Made by a program: the position numbers and the translations under genes. 64,000 nucleotides of DNA from Pictodentalium vernedei (taxonomy: Eukaryota > Mollusca > Scaphopoda > Dentaliida > Dentaliidae): contig CM062289.1 of the NCBI GenBank assembly GCA_031216915.1, positions 61,573,741-61,637,740 of the forward strand, in the 5' to 3' direction. This document shows, in pieces, positions 35,165 to 48,097 of this stretch. Within the stretch, counting starts at the first letter, position 1. Each line of letters opens with the position of its first letter. Under the pieces are notes generated by a model, which saw only the letters and a program-made list of their open reading frames with translations, ran no database searches and was not told where the DNA came from.

Positions 35165-35346
35165 TGCAACCAGGGAGGTTTCTGAGATGGTTGATTGGCG
35201 TTTAGACATCGTTTCTGGGAATATATCGACGAGTCCATCAGGATGCGCTGATACGTGCAACCAGGGAGGTTTCTGAGATGGTTGATTGGCGTTTAGACAT
35301 CGTTTCTGGGAATATATCGACGAGTCCATCAGGATGCGCTGATACA
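35165..35346. repeat. Perfect 91-bp tandem duplication
   Basis: TGCAACCAGGGAGGTTTCTG...GGATGCGCTGATAC occurs twice back to back (35165-35255, 35256-35346) with no or almost no differences; a third partial junction is lacking. Very recent, or an assembly artefact. Confidence 0.92.
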
Positions 35347-35724
35347 TGATCCAGAGGCGAGGTCGAGCTCGAAGAGCACATCCTAATGAGGATTGACTAA
35401 TGCTGGGCGTTTTTGTTCTTGTTTTCTACTTCGGTTCCGTTTCTAAGGCAACCTGAAAACATAAAAACAAGACCCAGCAAAACCGACAGAACGGTTTTAC
35501 TGTGCTTGACCAAGACCTGACCATGCTATCTCACTAGGAGGAAACTGGAATAGTGGCCCCTATGGACTTTAGTCAATTAATCTGCCCAGCATTGAGGCGA
35601 ATGCGTTGTGTACTCATTGTCGCATTTGCTCCCCTGTTGGCTCGACCAATGCACTAGTCAACAAGAGAGAAATGTAATAAAGTCGATACGTGATTAGATT
35701 AGATGAACTTTATTCTTTAGTTTA

Positions 35725-35965
35725 CCCTTTACCTAACATGAAAAGCAGACGACACTTGCAAAAAAAAATCTTGAATAACTAATTTTTTTCATTTTTTGTC
35801 TCGAAAACATAGGTTATGACCCCTCATTGGAACGAGCGCGACGAGCTCGTTCCAAAGAGGGGTCATAACCTATGTTTTTGAGACAAAACATTAAAATATA
35901 ATGAAAATTAATTGTCAATTTTGAGAATAGCGCTGGCCGGTTTTGGCTGTTACGTTGGGTAAGGG
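35725..35965. mobile_element. piggyBac-type palindromic MITE, best-preserved copy
   Basis: TTTA/TTAA flanks (35721-35724, 35966-35969). Ends CCCTTTACCTAACATG / CGTTGGGTAAGGG. Arms carry GCAGACGACACTTGCAAAA on the left and GCGCTGGCCGGTTTTGGC on the right. The central palindrome CTCATTGGAACGAGCGCGACGAGCTCGTTCCAAAGAG is flanked by GTCTCGAAAACATAGGTTATGACC and its inverse. 241 bp and non-coding. Confidence 0.88.
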
Positions 35966-35969
35966 TTAA

Positions 35970-37618
35970 GCTAATTTGTATTTATTTCGGACTCAACAGG
36001 CTTTGCAATTGACCTCCTAGAACCCTCTATGAACGATCTAATGGTAGTCAGGCTGAACACAATGTAGTTACTAACAGACAAGTCGAGTGTGGGTGAATGG
36101 TGTCGTTTAAACTAATGCGGATTTTTCCAAGTTAAGTTGCCAGAAGTGCTATTCACCATGCTGTCGTAAAACATAAAAAAAAATCTAAACTCAAAACGAA
36201 GATTTTATCCTGAAACCGGACCGAACGCGAAACTGAATCTAGAAAAATCAAAACCTCCCACCTTTTGAGATCGCAACCAATTGGTTGAGTAAAGGATTAA
36301 CATTGTTATTCAATTAAGATGTATCAAATTAGGTGTGCTCCACTGCACGGAACATGTTTCTAACAATGTTTAGTTTAGTCGCGATATAATTAAACCTTTT
36401 TTCTGTTGAAGCATTTTCAAGCAAAATGATTGGTTAAAGTATTTCTCTTTTTTTCATAACACACTGAACCGAAACAAAACGCATTTAGGCCCGCCCTAAA
36501 CCACGCCCCCAATGTCTGCATTAAAGATTTTGTTGCAAAGGGTGAATGGAAAAGAACCCTTGTACGCTCACATTGTTTCAGCATGAAAAAGTAATTAATA
36601 TTTATCTCATCATATTAAAAATACTTTCAAAATAAAATTTAATAAACATTGCAATCCTTATCATTCTTTTATTTCCATGTTCAATTTGTTTATATGCAAT
36701 AGATGGCTGTCTGCGTTCATCGTTTAACCCAAATCAAACGTAAACAACGGCGGTCATAATAATCCACAAACGAAACCCACACCAACAAAACTTACCAATT
36801 TCCAAATGGCCTGAATGAACGCTTTCTGAGACAACGTTCAACCAACCTCATGTCATCTGGGTTTATAACTCCACATTTACAAACTGTGTTTTCAGTTTCT
36901 CAGGAAATGGTCAAAATCAGAATTAAATTTAATTCAGTGTTGCTTTGAATGACGTCACCTTCGTGTCAAGTGGAGATGGAGATTGAAGTCTTGTGATGGG
37001 TGTGGCCTATGACGTTCCTTTTAATTTACGCAATTCTTTGGTCAGTACATTTTTTTGGTGTCACATGAACATTGTTCAGTGAATGTATCGTTATTTCAAA
37101 CAACAAAATTTTAGAAACTTTGAAACTTTGGCTCTTTTATTCAGTTATCACTAGGAAGCATGATGCGACCTGGTTTTTATTTCACCTCCGCAAAGTAGAG
37201 AGTGTTTAAATTTATTGCCACGCACATTTACTCAGTTTGGCCTTTGTTTTTTAGGGGTTCATAACTCAGGAATTGGACAGAAACAAACGATTGTTCCGAA
37301 TGTAACTTCTTTCTTTCAAACCAGATCACGAATTAATTCCAACAATATACTAATTATATTTATATTAACTATTCATTGCAAACAAGCCAATATGAATGCG
37401 ATGCTTGAAACTGAAGTTGGAATTCCAAGTTATATTAGAGGAATCCAAGACCTGTGTTTTGAATATGAATAGGCTTACGATTGTGAATGGCCATGGTATA
37501 AAAGATGCCATGCTCTCTACCCTCACTTGTTTGTGGCCCTTCTGGTTCCAGAAAAGGCATGAATCGGAAGAGGTTAAACACATATATTTGCATCATATCT
37601 TTCGCTAATAACCCTATC
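35970..37618. other. Intronic stretch without recognised gene
   Basis: AT-rich; no exon or repeat boundary recognised. It directly precedes (in genome order) transporter exon 1 and belongs to intron 1. Confidence 0.4.
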
Positions 37619-37653
37619 AACAACAACAATAACAACAATAATAACAACACTTG
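37619..37653. repeat. (AAC/AAT)n microsatellite
   Basis: Imperfect CAA/CAAT triplet run ending about 50 bp downstream (minus strand) of the transporter exon 1 donor. Confidence 0.85.
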
Positions 37654-37702
37654 CAACAAAAGAACAAGTATTCAATATTTACAAAATGAGAAATTAGCTC
37701 AC

Positions 37703-37987
37703 CTCCTCGATAACTGTTTTGATATTGTCGTCATACTGAAAGTGTGGGCAATTGGTACCATTTATATTACACACTTGATACGTATCGTTATTCAAACTGA
37801 ACTGTTGCATGGTACCATTTATCTCCTTCTTGACACACCACCAGTCAGGAATCTTTCCACCGAATGTCATCAGTAGCATTCCCCAAGCCATTGGAAACTT
37901 GGAGCCAGTAACAATTAAAATCATCATAATCTGGAATCGCCCCATGCCACCAATTTCATCAATAATATCTTCGAACGCATACGGCAT
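37703..37987 (-). CDS. SLC22-like organic ion transporter, first coding exon (N-terminus, TM1, extracellular loop)
   Basis: First coding exon of a twelve-helix major-facilitator transporter for organic ions. The chosen start at 37987 gives MPYAFEDIIDEIGGMGRFQ, matching the family's usual N-terminus. An upstream in-frame Met ten codons earlier is possible. Residues about 20-42 form TM1. Then comes the long extracellular loop with three N-glycosylation sequons (NGT, NDT, NGT) and cysteines at about 51, 73 and 80, as in SLC22 proteins. The exon ends in phase 0 at a perfect GAG|GTGAGC donor and joins to FDLVCD of the exon at 19358. An acceptor TATATTTTCAG at about 38067 suggests that 37988-38066 is 5' UTR within the same exon. 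The open frame at 37505-37876 on the other strand is a shadow. Confidence 0.92.
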
Positions 37988-38107
37988 TTTGAAATATTTT
38001 CTCTGAAGAGGACTCTGCATAAACAATTCACCTTGGCTATGAAAACACTTCTCTTGGATCAGACCTCTGAAAATATAAGAGCTTTGTAGACATGTGCTTT
38101 TGTACAT

Positions 38108-39154
38108 TACTGTTATTGTAAAGGATGTAGATTTTTCAATTGAGTTTCAAATGATTGCATTCTGGTTGCGATATATACACACTCGGGGATCGATATTTCA
38201 AAAGAAATTAAAATATTGCACAATTCTTACTGAATCAAGAACAGTCGAAAATAACAACTCATATGTGTACATGGAAGAATCAGACATAGTTTAGTTAATC
38301 AAATGAATTAACAAATTAAATTAATAAAACTAGTAAACAAATTAGTTAAATAAGTGAACAGATTAGTAAAATTACAAAACTGTTTATTCAAATTAATAGA
38401 AACCTGTTAATTCAATTAAGTAGTAGACTGTTAATTCAATTTACTCATTTGGTTATTATTCAATATATTAGTTTCAATATTTCTTTTTAAAAAGTCTTAT
38501 ATTAAAATGATTAACAGTGATCAAATAAATTTGAATTTCAACGGCTCATACTTGTGGTTTCTAAATCAATTAATTGTTCAACAAACGACAGGTCAATCTA
38601 TTTGTACTTGTAGTTTGATGGAACGGAATGGCCTAGAACAGTACGGCCTCCCTGGGCTTGTCACTTTCCTCGGGTGGGCGATATTTCCCCGGACGCAATA
38701 ATATTAGATTTCAAACACTGACTATAGGAATAATCACTGACAATTTAATTAGGAAAGCACCGGGTACATTAATTAAAATTTTGCTGAAAAAGATTTTTGT
38801 AACTCGGTAAACGCATGCGCGACAACACCTCCCAGGCATGGATTACGACTAGTCCAAGGCCACTGTACTGTATATACACTTGTAGTATATTCATGTGGGA
38901 GATAGATAGCACCAAACTCCAAGCAATGCATATTTGTTGAAATTTTACTTGTATTTCATTCATGACACAAAATATCAAAATTGGTCTCAGGTCGAATACA
39001 TTAGAATAAGACAGAAATGCCAGTGTAGTTCTGAATAAAGGCTGGATTGCACAAGAATAATTGTCTCAGACAATGCTCTTTAGAAGTGACATTATTAAAT
39101 ATGTAAGTTATAAAATAATACATTAGATAGTTGCATCTAAGTACTTAATTCTAA
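38108..39154. other. AT-rich upstream stretch
   Basis: 38285-38480 is a low-complexity AT-rich text of AATTAGTAAA(A)TTA / TTAATTCAATTA words. No promoter elements convincingly recognised and no gene seen. Confidence 0.45.
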
Positions 39155-39431
39155 TAACTGCACCACAGAAGAAATCAGCGACACATGTCTTTTTCAAATT
39201 TCTCGGATGCCATAGAATTAAGAAGGGACGCTGGTTTTGTTTACATTGGCATGGCGGGGTTCGAACCCACGCCGAGAGAGTTTTCCTTCGGCACCAACCG
39301 CCTAGCGAAACTATACGGAACCACGCATATCACTCGGCCGAGTGATGTGCGTGGTTCAGTATAGTTTCGCTAGGCGGTTGGTGCCGAAGGAAACTCTCTC
39401 GACGTGGGTTCGAGCACCCGCCATGCCAATG
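39155..39431 (-). mobile_element. Second copy of the inverted-head tRNA-like retroposon
   Basis: 39245-39330 reads on the minus strand as a tRNA-like head (GTGGGTTCGAACCC box B). 39338-39431 is the same head in plus orientation (CGGCCGAGTG.. then GTGGGTTCGAGC). Together they form a near-perfect ~185-bp palindrome. The body to the left (AAATTTCTCGGATGCCATAG) is inverted relative to the copy at 21438-21815. Confidence 0.8.
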
Positions 39432-41380
39432 TGTAAAATAATATGTTGAAGGTCTCAGCATATCTTATTTATGATACCAGGCAAACTAAACAAAATAATT
39501 CTAATTTTTTTCGAAGATTAATAGGCAAACTAAAACAACTTATTGCACACTTTGTGCAGCCCAAAAATAAAACTTTGAGATAGCCAAACTCTCCCAAGAC
39601 ACGAAGAAATAAAATCAATGGCTGAAATTATTGACATTTTCGCTACTGTGCAATTCGGTAATAGCCTGTGCTGAAACATATTTTGGAGGGAATGGAGTTA
39701 AACTGAAACAAATCGAAAACGCCAATAACGTACATTTATTTGTGATTTTAAAACTGTTATTACATTTTGGAACATTATGTGGCAATCTCATTCAGGTACT
39801 CAGTGTTGACAGTGTTGAACAATGTTTACAAAAATACTCCCTGCCACAATCCATAAATGTCAAGAGAAAATATGCTTTGTCTACATGAATTTAGTTACTA
39901 TTTAATGGACAGACCAGGTAGACCAAACTTGGTACCACAGGTCCTTATATATTTTTGTCACAGGATGACAAAACAAACAAAATATATATATAACGACCTG
40001 TTAGGCTAAGTTTGGACTATTGAGCACATTGTTGCCTCGAGTAATTCGGAATCAACATAGACCCGAAAAATGGTGAAAACCATATGGATAATGCCATGGA
40101 GGCTGGCATTTCGTATAACTTGCGTTCTATTGAGAATCACAACGTTCTGTAGTATCCAGTCCCAATACGTGGTATCTCCGTACTGAGCACGGACTTATAG
40201 CACAGGCTATCAACATTTGGTTCCATACTCAGTATGGATCTGTAGCAGCGAAAGGGTTAACAAAGGAGAATGGGATAAAATATAATTGAGGTTACCCTAC
40301 AACTTACTTCCCTTGGTATTGAATGTTTATTCATTTTTTTAATATTTATAATATTAACCAGGAATTTTTCTGGACAAGGCTAAACAAATTACAACCGAGC
40401 ACCCAAACATATCATATAAAGTAAATGGTGGGTGGTTTACCACTAAGACACTCATAGAGTTGATATTCCTCCTACACAATAATTGGCCATACCAATGATA
40501 ACACATATGAAGGTCGAGCACAATATTAGCCAATTGACCCATCGGTTCAATCTGGATGTACATTATCGGAAACTTTGCTTGCCATTCTTATTCATCTTCT
40601 CAGACAAGAAGTTGTTTTGTTTTGTTTTTTTCAGTTGGAACCCCACTTCACGTGCGTCCTAAAATGTATCGTCTCCAAACTCTGTGTAAATGTCTTTGGA
40701 CATTTCGAAGCAATCAGTGATATTAAGACAAAGCTGCACGTGCGTAGTTTGGTCATTGACAGCCTCATGACTTACATTGTGGCAGATACATTTAACTGAA
40801 AATGTATGAAAAGCATGACACGGATGTCCAACATTAGTAGGTTTTATTTATACCAAATTCTAGGATTAATATCATCTATTGGAAAGCTCTCTTCCAACTA
40901 AGAAAGCGAAGTTACAGCGATCTGTACATGTAATTTGCATATATATATGTATATTATAAATGCAACTTGTTACAAACCCACCCTAGGATTCTGGAAGAGA
41001 AAGTGAAATGAATTTTACAAACATTTCGTATTCTTCTTCATCAAAATATTTTCATGCTTTGATGAATGAATCATTACAGCACAATCGATGTGGACTGATC
41101 GTAATCCACGCATGGGCAGTGATGTCCACGCATGCGGTTACTGGGTATTAAAATCCTTATCAGCAAATGTTTTAAAATTAATTAAAATTTTGCTGATTAT
41201 TCATATAATTAGCGTTTGGAATCTAATATTTTTGTAATCGCAGAAACCCACCCGTTATAATATTTATTATTATTATTTATTGGTGTTCTTTGTGTTTTAA
41301 TATTTTGGGTTTCCAGCACACGAACGTGGTCTAAATTCCGTCAGTCTCATTACTTAATGATGGTAACACTAGTGATCAGT
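39432..41380. other. Unannotated stretch
   Basis: No gene recognised. Near 40257 a sequence AGCGAAAGGGTTAAC looks like the right end of a TTAA element whose left end I cannot find. An imperfect inverted pair CCAAACTTGG../..AAGTTTGG lies around 39923-40014. Confidence 0.4.
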
Positions 41381-41394
41381 AGTAGATACATGTA

Positions 41395-41765
41395 GGGGGC
41401 GCGGTGGCTCAGTTGGTAGAGGTGCAGGCTGCAAGCCGAGAGGTCCTCGGTTCGAATCCCACCTGCGGCAACCGCGTTGTGTCCTTGGGCAAGACACTTC
41501 ACCCCGATTGCCTACATGGGGGCACGATGACGCTGTGTACTGAGGCGTACTGCACGTCGATGGTGCGCATGTCTTCAACCAATCTAACCCTCCCTGTGCT
41601 GCGGTGCAGAGTTCAGCGTTACGATGTTGGAGAGCTGACAGCTGCTCGTCGTTGCTCGGTGGTTCTCTCCGGGTACTCCGGCTTCCTCCACCCGTAAAAC
41701 TGTCACGGTCACGATTAGCCATTGTGCATAAGTATGTGACCTTAAACACCAATAAATAAATAAAT
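41395..41765 (+). mobile_element. tRNA-derived SINE with perfect 14-bp TSD
   Basis: TSD AGTAGATACATGTA at 41381-41394 and 41766-41779. GGGGCGCGGTGGCTCAGTTGG head, GGTTCGAATCCC box B, GTGTCCTTGGGCAAGACACTTC, tail CACCAATAAATAAATAA. The 97- and 148-codon frames across it are SINE-derived. Confidence 0.95.
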
Positions 41766-42059
41766 AGTAGATACATGTAAACTTCACCCTCTGTCATTTT
41801 TCCTGATAACCACAACGTAGATTATATTCAATTTACCTTGAATAGTTAAGACTTTATGTGCATCTTTATATTATCGTTAGTGGCACGGTAAAGAGGCGAA
41901 AAGCTTCCTATACAGATTCCTTGTTGCCATCTCGATTTTAACGATTATAATACAGAATAATTCCGCGCTTTGTTGCCTAGCTCTTGATTACCAGGATTAG
42001 TCGCGTCTTTTGATTCCAACAAGAAAACAATCGCTCCACTTCTCAGTCAAATGCGTTTT

Positions 42060-42305
42060 TTCAAAAAATTCATTGTCGGTATTTTTGACAGTTATTTATT
42101 GCATATGATTTCCTTTCCCAACATGTTCATTATCGGTATTATTGACAATCATTTTTTGATATGATTTTCTTTCCCAAAATGTTCATTATCGGTATTATTG
42201 ACAATTAGTTATTGTATATAATTTTCTTTCCCAAAATGTCCATTGTGCGCCTTATTGACAAGCATTTATTTGAATAGATTTTCTTTCGCAGAATACCCAT
42301 TATCG
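42060..42305. repeat. ~62-bp minisatellite, four units
   Basis: Units with TTCATTATCGGTATTATTGACA...TTTTCTTTCCCAAAATG start near 42068, 42125, 42182 and 42239, progressively diverged to the right. Confidence 0.85.
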
Positions 42306-43223
42306 AGCTCGGTTGATGTAACTTCAAACTCTGCTGATCTGTCGCCGCTCGCTGCCGATATGAACCAAGTTAGTGTCGACCCCTCGGTGCATTACTAAGC
42401 GCGGCCATTTTGCTTACAGCGAAACTAATTGTCATTATTCTTCGTAAAATTGTCGTTACCAGACAAACTGGAGTATTGTTTTTATGGTGAAGAATAAATG
42501 ATGGCAATAAGTAAAGATTACATGGTTGAGGGCTACATTACTTTTGGGGGGTCTGAATGTGTTCATCAAAATTTTTAGGCACTCTTCAATAATTTGAGAT
42601 AAAACAAATTTATAAAAACAATACGTTATTTGCATTTCACTGAATATGAAAGATAGCAAGGAAAATGTTGGCTTTGCTTTGGTACTCTCATTTTTTTTAA
42701 ATGCCTGATAGTGGCTTCTAGCAGTAAACCAGTTGAATGGATGAAGGAAAAAGGAAGTGAGTTGTACAGAAACTTTATCGCAAACTAAAAGTCAGTGTCA
42801 TATGTGGAGATTCGTCGAAGTGGGAGAAGAGGTATTTCCGCTATCCGAACGTTGTGGCTTCCCCAGTGGAAAAACCAAGTAATTCGGATAGCTGAGAGCT
42901 AGGAGTAGTAAAAGAGGGATCTTTGGACTTGGTGAAAAGAATGCGTAGCAATAACACTATCAGAAAACAGTAACGTAGTTGAGAATATTTTGCAATTATT
43001 TGTTTAGTTTAATAAATAAAGAGGTTATTACTTGGTTTGTTTCAGTTGTTATCGGTTGAGATATTAATCCTCAGTAACTTGACATCAGCCATCGTCCTTC
43101 TCAAGCTGATATGAAAGTACCCCGGGCTGGTATCTCGGCTGATGTGAATCTAGTTAAGTAGTAATATTAATTTAAATGTATACCCAGGTTGTATTGCGCA
43201 TATCATTGGAAAACGCGATCGAA

Positions 43224-43335
43224 TAATTCGCTTACCTTCGATGCATTTCGTTATTTTTTGGCAACTTTACTACAGGGGATTAATTCGCTAACCCTGGTAG
43301 CATTTCGTTGTATATTGGCACTTTACTACAATGGA
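43224..43335. repeat. Two-unit tandem repeat
   Basis: TTCGCTTACCTTCGATGCATTTCGTT...GGCAACTTTACTACAGGGGATTAA is repeated as TTCGCTAACCCTGGTAGCATTTCGTT...GGCACTTTACTACAATGGATTAG. Confidence 0.75.
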
Positions 43336-43508
43336 TTAGTTTATCAAACGCCAGGGCCAATTACCAGCCTGGTCAGATAATGTGATATCTTCAATGTTTT
43401 AAGAGATTGTTTGTTTGTTTTCCTGGATTTAACGACGCTCTCAACAGCCAATGTTATAACGGGTTGGACAATTCTGTGGGCAGAGGAATCCAGAGTATAT
43501 TACAACAC

Positions 43509-43623
43509 GACTAAGCAAAGGAAAATACTTGTCGGACTATCCAACTAACTAAACAGACATGTACTAAACCACTAAGCAAAGGAAAATAACTGTCGGACTA
43601 TCCAACTAACTAAACAGACATGA
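43509..43623. repeat. 61-bp tandem duplication
   Basis: ACTAAGCAAAGGAAAATA...AACTAAACAGACATG occurs at 43510 and 43571 with few differences. Confidence 0.85.
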
Positions 43624-43829
43624 GCGAGGTTAGCAACTTTGAAGACATGTATGCCGTCGTCGTCCCATACGCCGTTGTACACATTGCCTACTTGTTCCCA
43701 CAAGAGCCAACAGAATTAAGTGCCTTATCGAAGGAGAACGCAAATGATGTAGGTCAGAAGCTAACGGTAGTCCTTTCGACCTCAAGTCCAATGTCCGAAC
43801 CAATGAGCCGCCGTGCTCTTTAAAGGAGC

Positions 43830-45350
43830 CTTAAACAAACTAAAAAATTAAACATCGACGTTACTTTGCAAATCTGATTACCTAGAGTAGGGATCGTTTA
43901 TCTAGGGGTCAGCATGGTGTTTTCATCGCCCAACCAAAATGTACGTGACAAAATAAAAACAACGACTTATCGAGACAAGCGAGTGGATTTGGAATGCCTT
44001 GTGTATTCTCTTTCTAGAAATAGATTGTCTATCGAGTACAAGAAGGCACCATGGAGATGTGGCAATCCTGCTTTCAAATCACGATATATTCCATAAAGAA
44101 TCTAATGTTTTGAAAAAGTATTTTTGTCTAGCCATATAGAATAAAACCACGAGGTATCGAAATATTTTTCCCTGAGGTAGGATTAATTGTTTAATTCGCG
44201 AGCCTTGGTAATTACGATAAATAAATAATACGAGAAGCGACAAACCCGAAGAGGGTTGAGGACGGAGACTAGATTCAACGACTCGAGTAGCATCCGATAT
44301 GGTTTTCTTGATATTTTGTGAAAAATTAAAAATGAAATAAATAAATTTTGAGATCATGTGGGTGTTCAAAGAAATGATGAGTTGAAATGGAAAGATTGCG
44401 CTGTAACGGCAACCCGAATGACATCAGTGATGTTAACAAGTACAATCCAGGATTATTCCACCCACTTTGGGAAATTCGCATCATGGGTGCTCCAATTGGC
44501 AATTTATTTTGGAGGAGAAGAGACACACAAAGACTAAAAAATATTATCTTCAAATTGAACTGAATACACTTTGACTGTCTTCATTCTGTGGCTTTGCAGA
44601 TGTTATTACTCAAGTCTTGGCGCCTATATAGTCAGCCAAGACTTGCCTAGAAACAGCTATCAAGGTTCATGGAATGTAAAAGGCAGGTGCACCTAAACAC
44701 CGCCTGTCGGAGCAAATGTATTGTTGCAATAATATTGACCAAGAATGGAATTTGGCCTTAAAGGGTTAAAGAAGAACATGCTGCTTGCCCTTTACTTCAG
44801 ACACTTTCTATACTTCGTTAGGTCAGCAATTATTGATTTTCAGAGGGATTTTGAACGCCCAGCTAAGGACATCCATTGTGGATTATCGCTTTGTTTGAAT
44901 GGGAGCTGAGATTGGGAAATGTTTAGTTTGAATTAGGAAAATCATGCCTGAATGCCAGTGAGAAAGAATCCCATTTCAACCACTGTGGACACCCTGAAGA
45001 ATCTTTGACAATACATACTCGATGGTCTTGAAATAGTAAAGGGAAATTTCAGAAGCCATTCAACAAAGCACCGGCAACACCAAATTGCCAGATAATGTGT
45101 AGGAGATGTGTCACTTTATGACGAACCAAGCCGCTCGACAACACTTTTGGCACTGTTGTTCGTCGCTGATGAATGTATCAGATAGGCTAAACTTCAAAAC
45201 GACGTAAAACGTCAAAATGGCGTTCAATCAAAAACAAAAATACAGCTACCTCCTATTTTTTTTAAATCTCTGCAACATACGAACATAACATAAAAATCGG
45301 ACACACTTTTAAGTTTTTCGACGTTAGTAGTAGGAAATGTGGTGAACGTC
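43830..45350. other. Unannotated stretch
   Basis: No gene recognised. A hairpin CAAGTCTTGGC..GCCAAGACTTG at 44611-44646 is related to the palindrome centre at 58880-58916. A CCTTAAAGGGTTAA terminus-like word occurs at 44757. Confidence 0.4.
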
Positions 45351-45379
45351 CCACACTGGGGGGACCCCGTGGGGGACCC

Positions 45380-45545
45380 CGGAGGTGACGTCATGTCACG
45401 TGACCTGTTGTGTTCTCATGGTAACCCGCGTGAGCGGACATCTTGTGACGTCATTTCCATAGTGATGCGTGGTGTTAGTGCACATGCTCAGCGCGTGTTG
45501 TTAGGGTGATACGTGTTTCCATCGCCCAGTTCACTATGACGTCAC
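45380..45545 (-). repeat. Solo copy C (short) of the PC4-upstream module
   Basis: Retains TGACGTCATGTCACGTGACC, TCATGGTAACCCGCGTGAGCGGACATCTTGTGACGTCATTTCCATAGTGATGCGTGG and GCGCGTGTTGTTAGGGTGATACGTGT in the order seen at 26.8 kb and, inverted, at 60.9 kb. It has three TGACGTCA palindromes in 166 bp. Confidence 0.8.
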
Positions 45546-48090
45546 TAAGCAAATCGGGTTAGGAAGTTTATAGGATGTTAAAACATTTTCATATATGTTT
45601 TTTGTGGGGATGATATCCTCAACGTTTCGGATGGCTAAGTATCGAACGAGGCTAAAACTAAAAGGTGCAGAAAAAACAAAAAAGACAGTGGCATCGCCGG
45701 CGTCCGCATCGGTTGAGCAAATCTGAAATGAAAACCTAATGATGCACAATTGCAAATGATCATAAATAGATGTGTGACGTTTGATAACTATCCCGGATAA
45801 AATAATTAAAAACAGTTGTCCCTATATCCCGATCAATTATGTTTTTTGAGTGGTCAGAATGCCTTGGACAAATAGCCATGGTAAAGGGTGAGCCCAACAT
45901 CCAGGGCATATGAGAGCCTGCAACATCCAGGTATAAGCGCACGCGAAACATCGGGGGTATATGGTTTCAAAGAAAGATTTTCGCTTCCTCTCGCCTCATT
46001 ATACAACTCGAACCCAAAAACCCGAAAATAGTCACAAATATCCTCAGATTTCCGACAATACCAATACACCTATAAAAATAAAATAAGAGCAAATAATTCG
46101 TCCCCTGAGTACCAATGTGTTCTATGTGCCAGTATGCATTGGAACTCAGAAGACGATATGTCAACAAAATACTGTTTACTCGTTTCCTTAACGACCCAAG
46201 GAATTTAACACTATCTGTTGTCTTCCGCGATTATAAAAACAAAATAATTATCACTAATTTGGTCCCAATGATTATGGAGCTGAGAAATGCGCCCACAAAT
46301 TTATTTCCGCTATGTTTGTATTGTGTTTCAAACGAGGCAAAAACGTTATCTCCGCCAACGTGCGTGGTATATGGAGATTTATTACACGGATATCTCATTT
46401 AAACACCTCAGTGTTAAAAAACGACATCTAGGTATTAAATCGCCATATACCATACATGTTGCCTGAGATAATTTATATTGTGTGCGTGACGTTTCATAGC
46501 GGTATCCTACACAACTGTGACGCAAAGATTGTTTTTCAGGCATTTTGTTAAAACTCTAACATTTGAATTGATGTTAAAACGTCAAAAGATAAAAACAAAA
46601 GCGGCAGCAAATCTAAAAACCAAAAAACTTTTCTCTTTTGTTGTTGATCTCTACAACATACTAACAATAATTTTCATGAAAATCTGACTACATTTAATAA
46701 CGTCATCAAAAATTCGATCTTGAACATTTGAATTTCCCAGGCCAGCACCACAAGTTTAGGTAGGGTTTTCGTTGGAGATGGTGTTTTACAAATTTGAAAA
46801 ATGGAGGTAGAATAAAGGCGTTGATATTAGAAGATAGAAATAAATTAGAAGTGACGTTAATATTGGCATTATTTTTTTAATGAAGGGTGGAAATCAAAAC
46901 TCTAACTCCTAAATGTTCAATGATCTTTTACAAATTTTGTCAGATTTTGTGACTGTAGCTTTGAAATTGTGTGCGTGAAGTGCTGAGGGGGGAAAATGGC
47001 TAGCGATTACAATAAGTTATTTCTACTTCGTTGAATGACATAATGAATTGTCAATATTACATCTAAATGTTGGGATTTATTATCCAAGGACAAGAATAAA
47101 GAAAAGTATTAAATATCCAAAATAAAATGTAGGGCACTGATTATAATTTTTCATCATTTCGCGCATCAGAATTATAGCTAAGACGAGTCCTTGATTATAA
47201 AACCTCAATGTGTTTTAATTCATCAAAAGTGGGGAAGGGAGCAAAATAATCGGAAAAACGTAGATGACAATACTCCCGTCTGTTTTCCCCCACTATTTTA
47301 TTATCCACCTGAAAGGGGTTTTTTTATCGGATAGACTGAAAGAACCAATCACTTCTTAGATAAGACATTTTTGATCACAACAAACCTGAAATCAGTTTCG
47401 GTACATTAAGAAGAGCTTACCTTCTAACTTTTTTCTTTCATGCTTACGTGTCTCAAGTCTGTTGCATGACAAAATTAGGCTTTGACTCCTCAATCGATAG
47501 ACAGAGAAATGCTCATCTCAAACGGACTATGTTCACCACTTATTTATTCTCCAAAGTACTGTATGTCTTCCAAGTTCTAAACTGCGTAAATATCCACTCA
47601 GTTGTACTCTATCTTGTTTGTTCAAATCTTTCGATAATAAATTTGAACGCAAAGCTTCTAGCGAGAAAGTTGACCTCTGCTAAATATGGAAATGGCATAC
47701 TTCAGATTTTGAATACTGCATATGACAGTAAACAACCCCAAAAAGTTAACCTTACTTCACGCCTTATCAGTTGATGAAAGAAGCACAGTATATTTTATTT
47801 ATATATTAGTATGCGATCGATCGGCCTACCAAAAAGAGGATGATGAATGTGAAGTACCGACACTGCCACAAGGAGTTATTTTTATATTGCTATGAAAAAC
47901 TTGTCCCTGAGGTATTCTTTCCTGACAACTCTCGTGGTAGGCTGCATTTTGTGTTAGTAATGATTGTACATCCTCGCTAACTGTCGGAAATAATGTAAAC
48001 AAAGGACCCAACGAATCGCGATTTTTAGCTCGAATTGACTTTCGAACAGAATTAGGCAAAAAGGGTCGAAACCAAATCGAATCCACATTG
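45546..48090. other. Unannotated stretch
   Basis: A block with AAAACGTCAAAA...ATCTCTACAACATACTAAC at 46560-46700 resembles 45200-45300, so a diverged repeat flanks module copy C. At 46106-46151 CTGAGTACCAATGTGTTCTATGTGCC / GCATTGGAACTCAG is an inverted pair whose longer relative lies at 48397-48472. Open frames to 108 codons have no known domain. Confidence 0.4.
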
Positions 48091-48097
48091 GTTATAC

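Noticed and set aside
37505..37876. 123-codon plus-strand ORF opposite the transporter exon
   Set aside because: Antisense shadow of the SLC22-like exon at 37703-37987.
41369..41815. 148-codon minus-strand ORF
   Set aside because: Antisense shadow of the SINE at 41395-41765; similar frames recur at each SINE copy.
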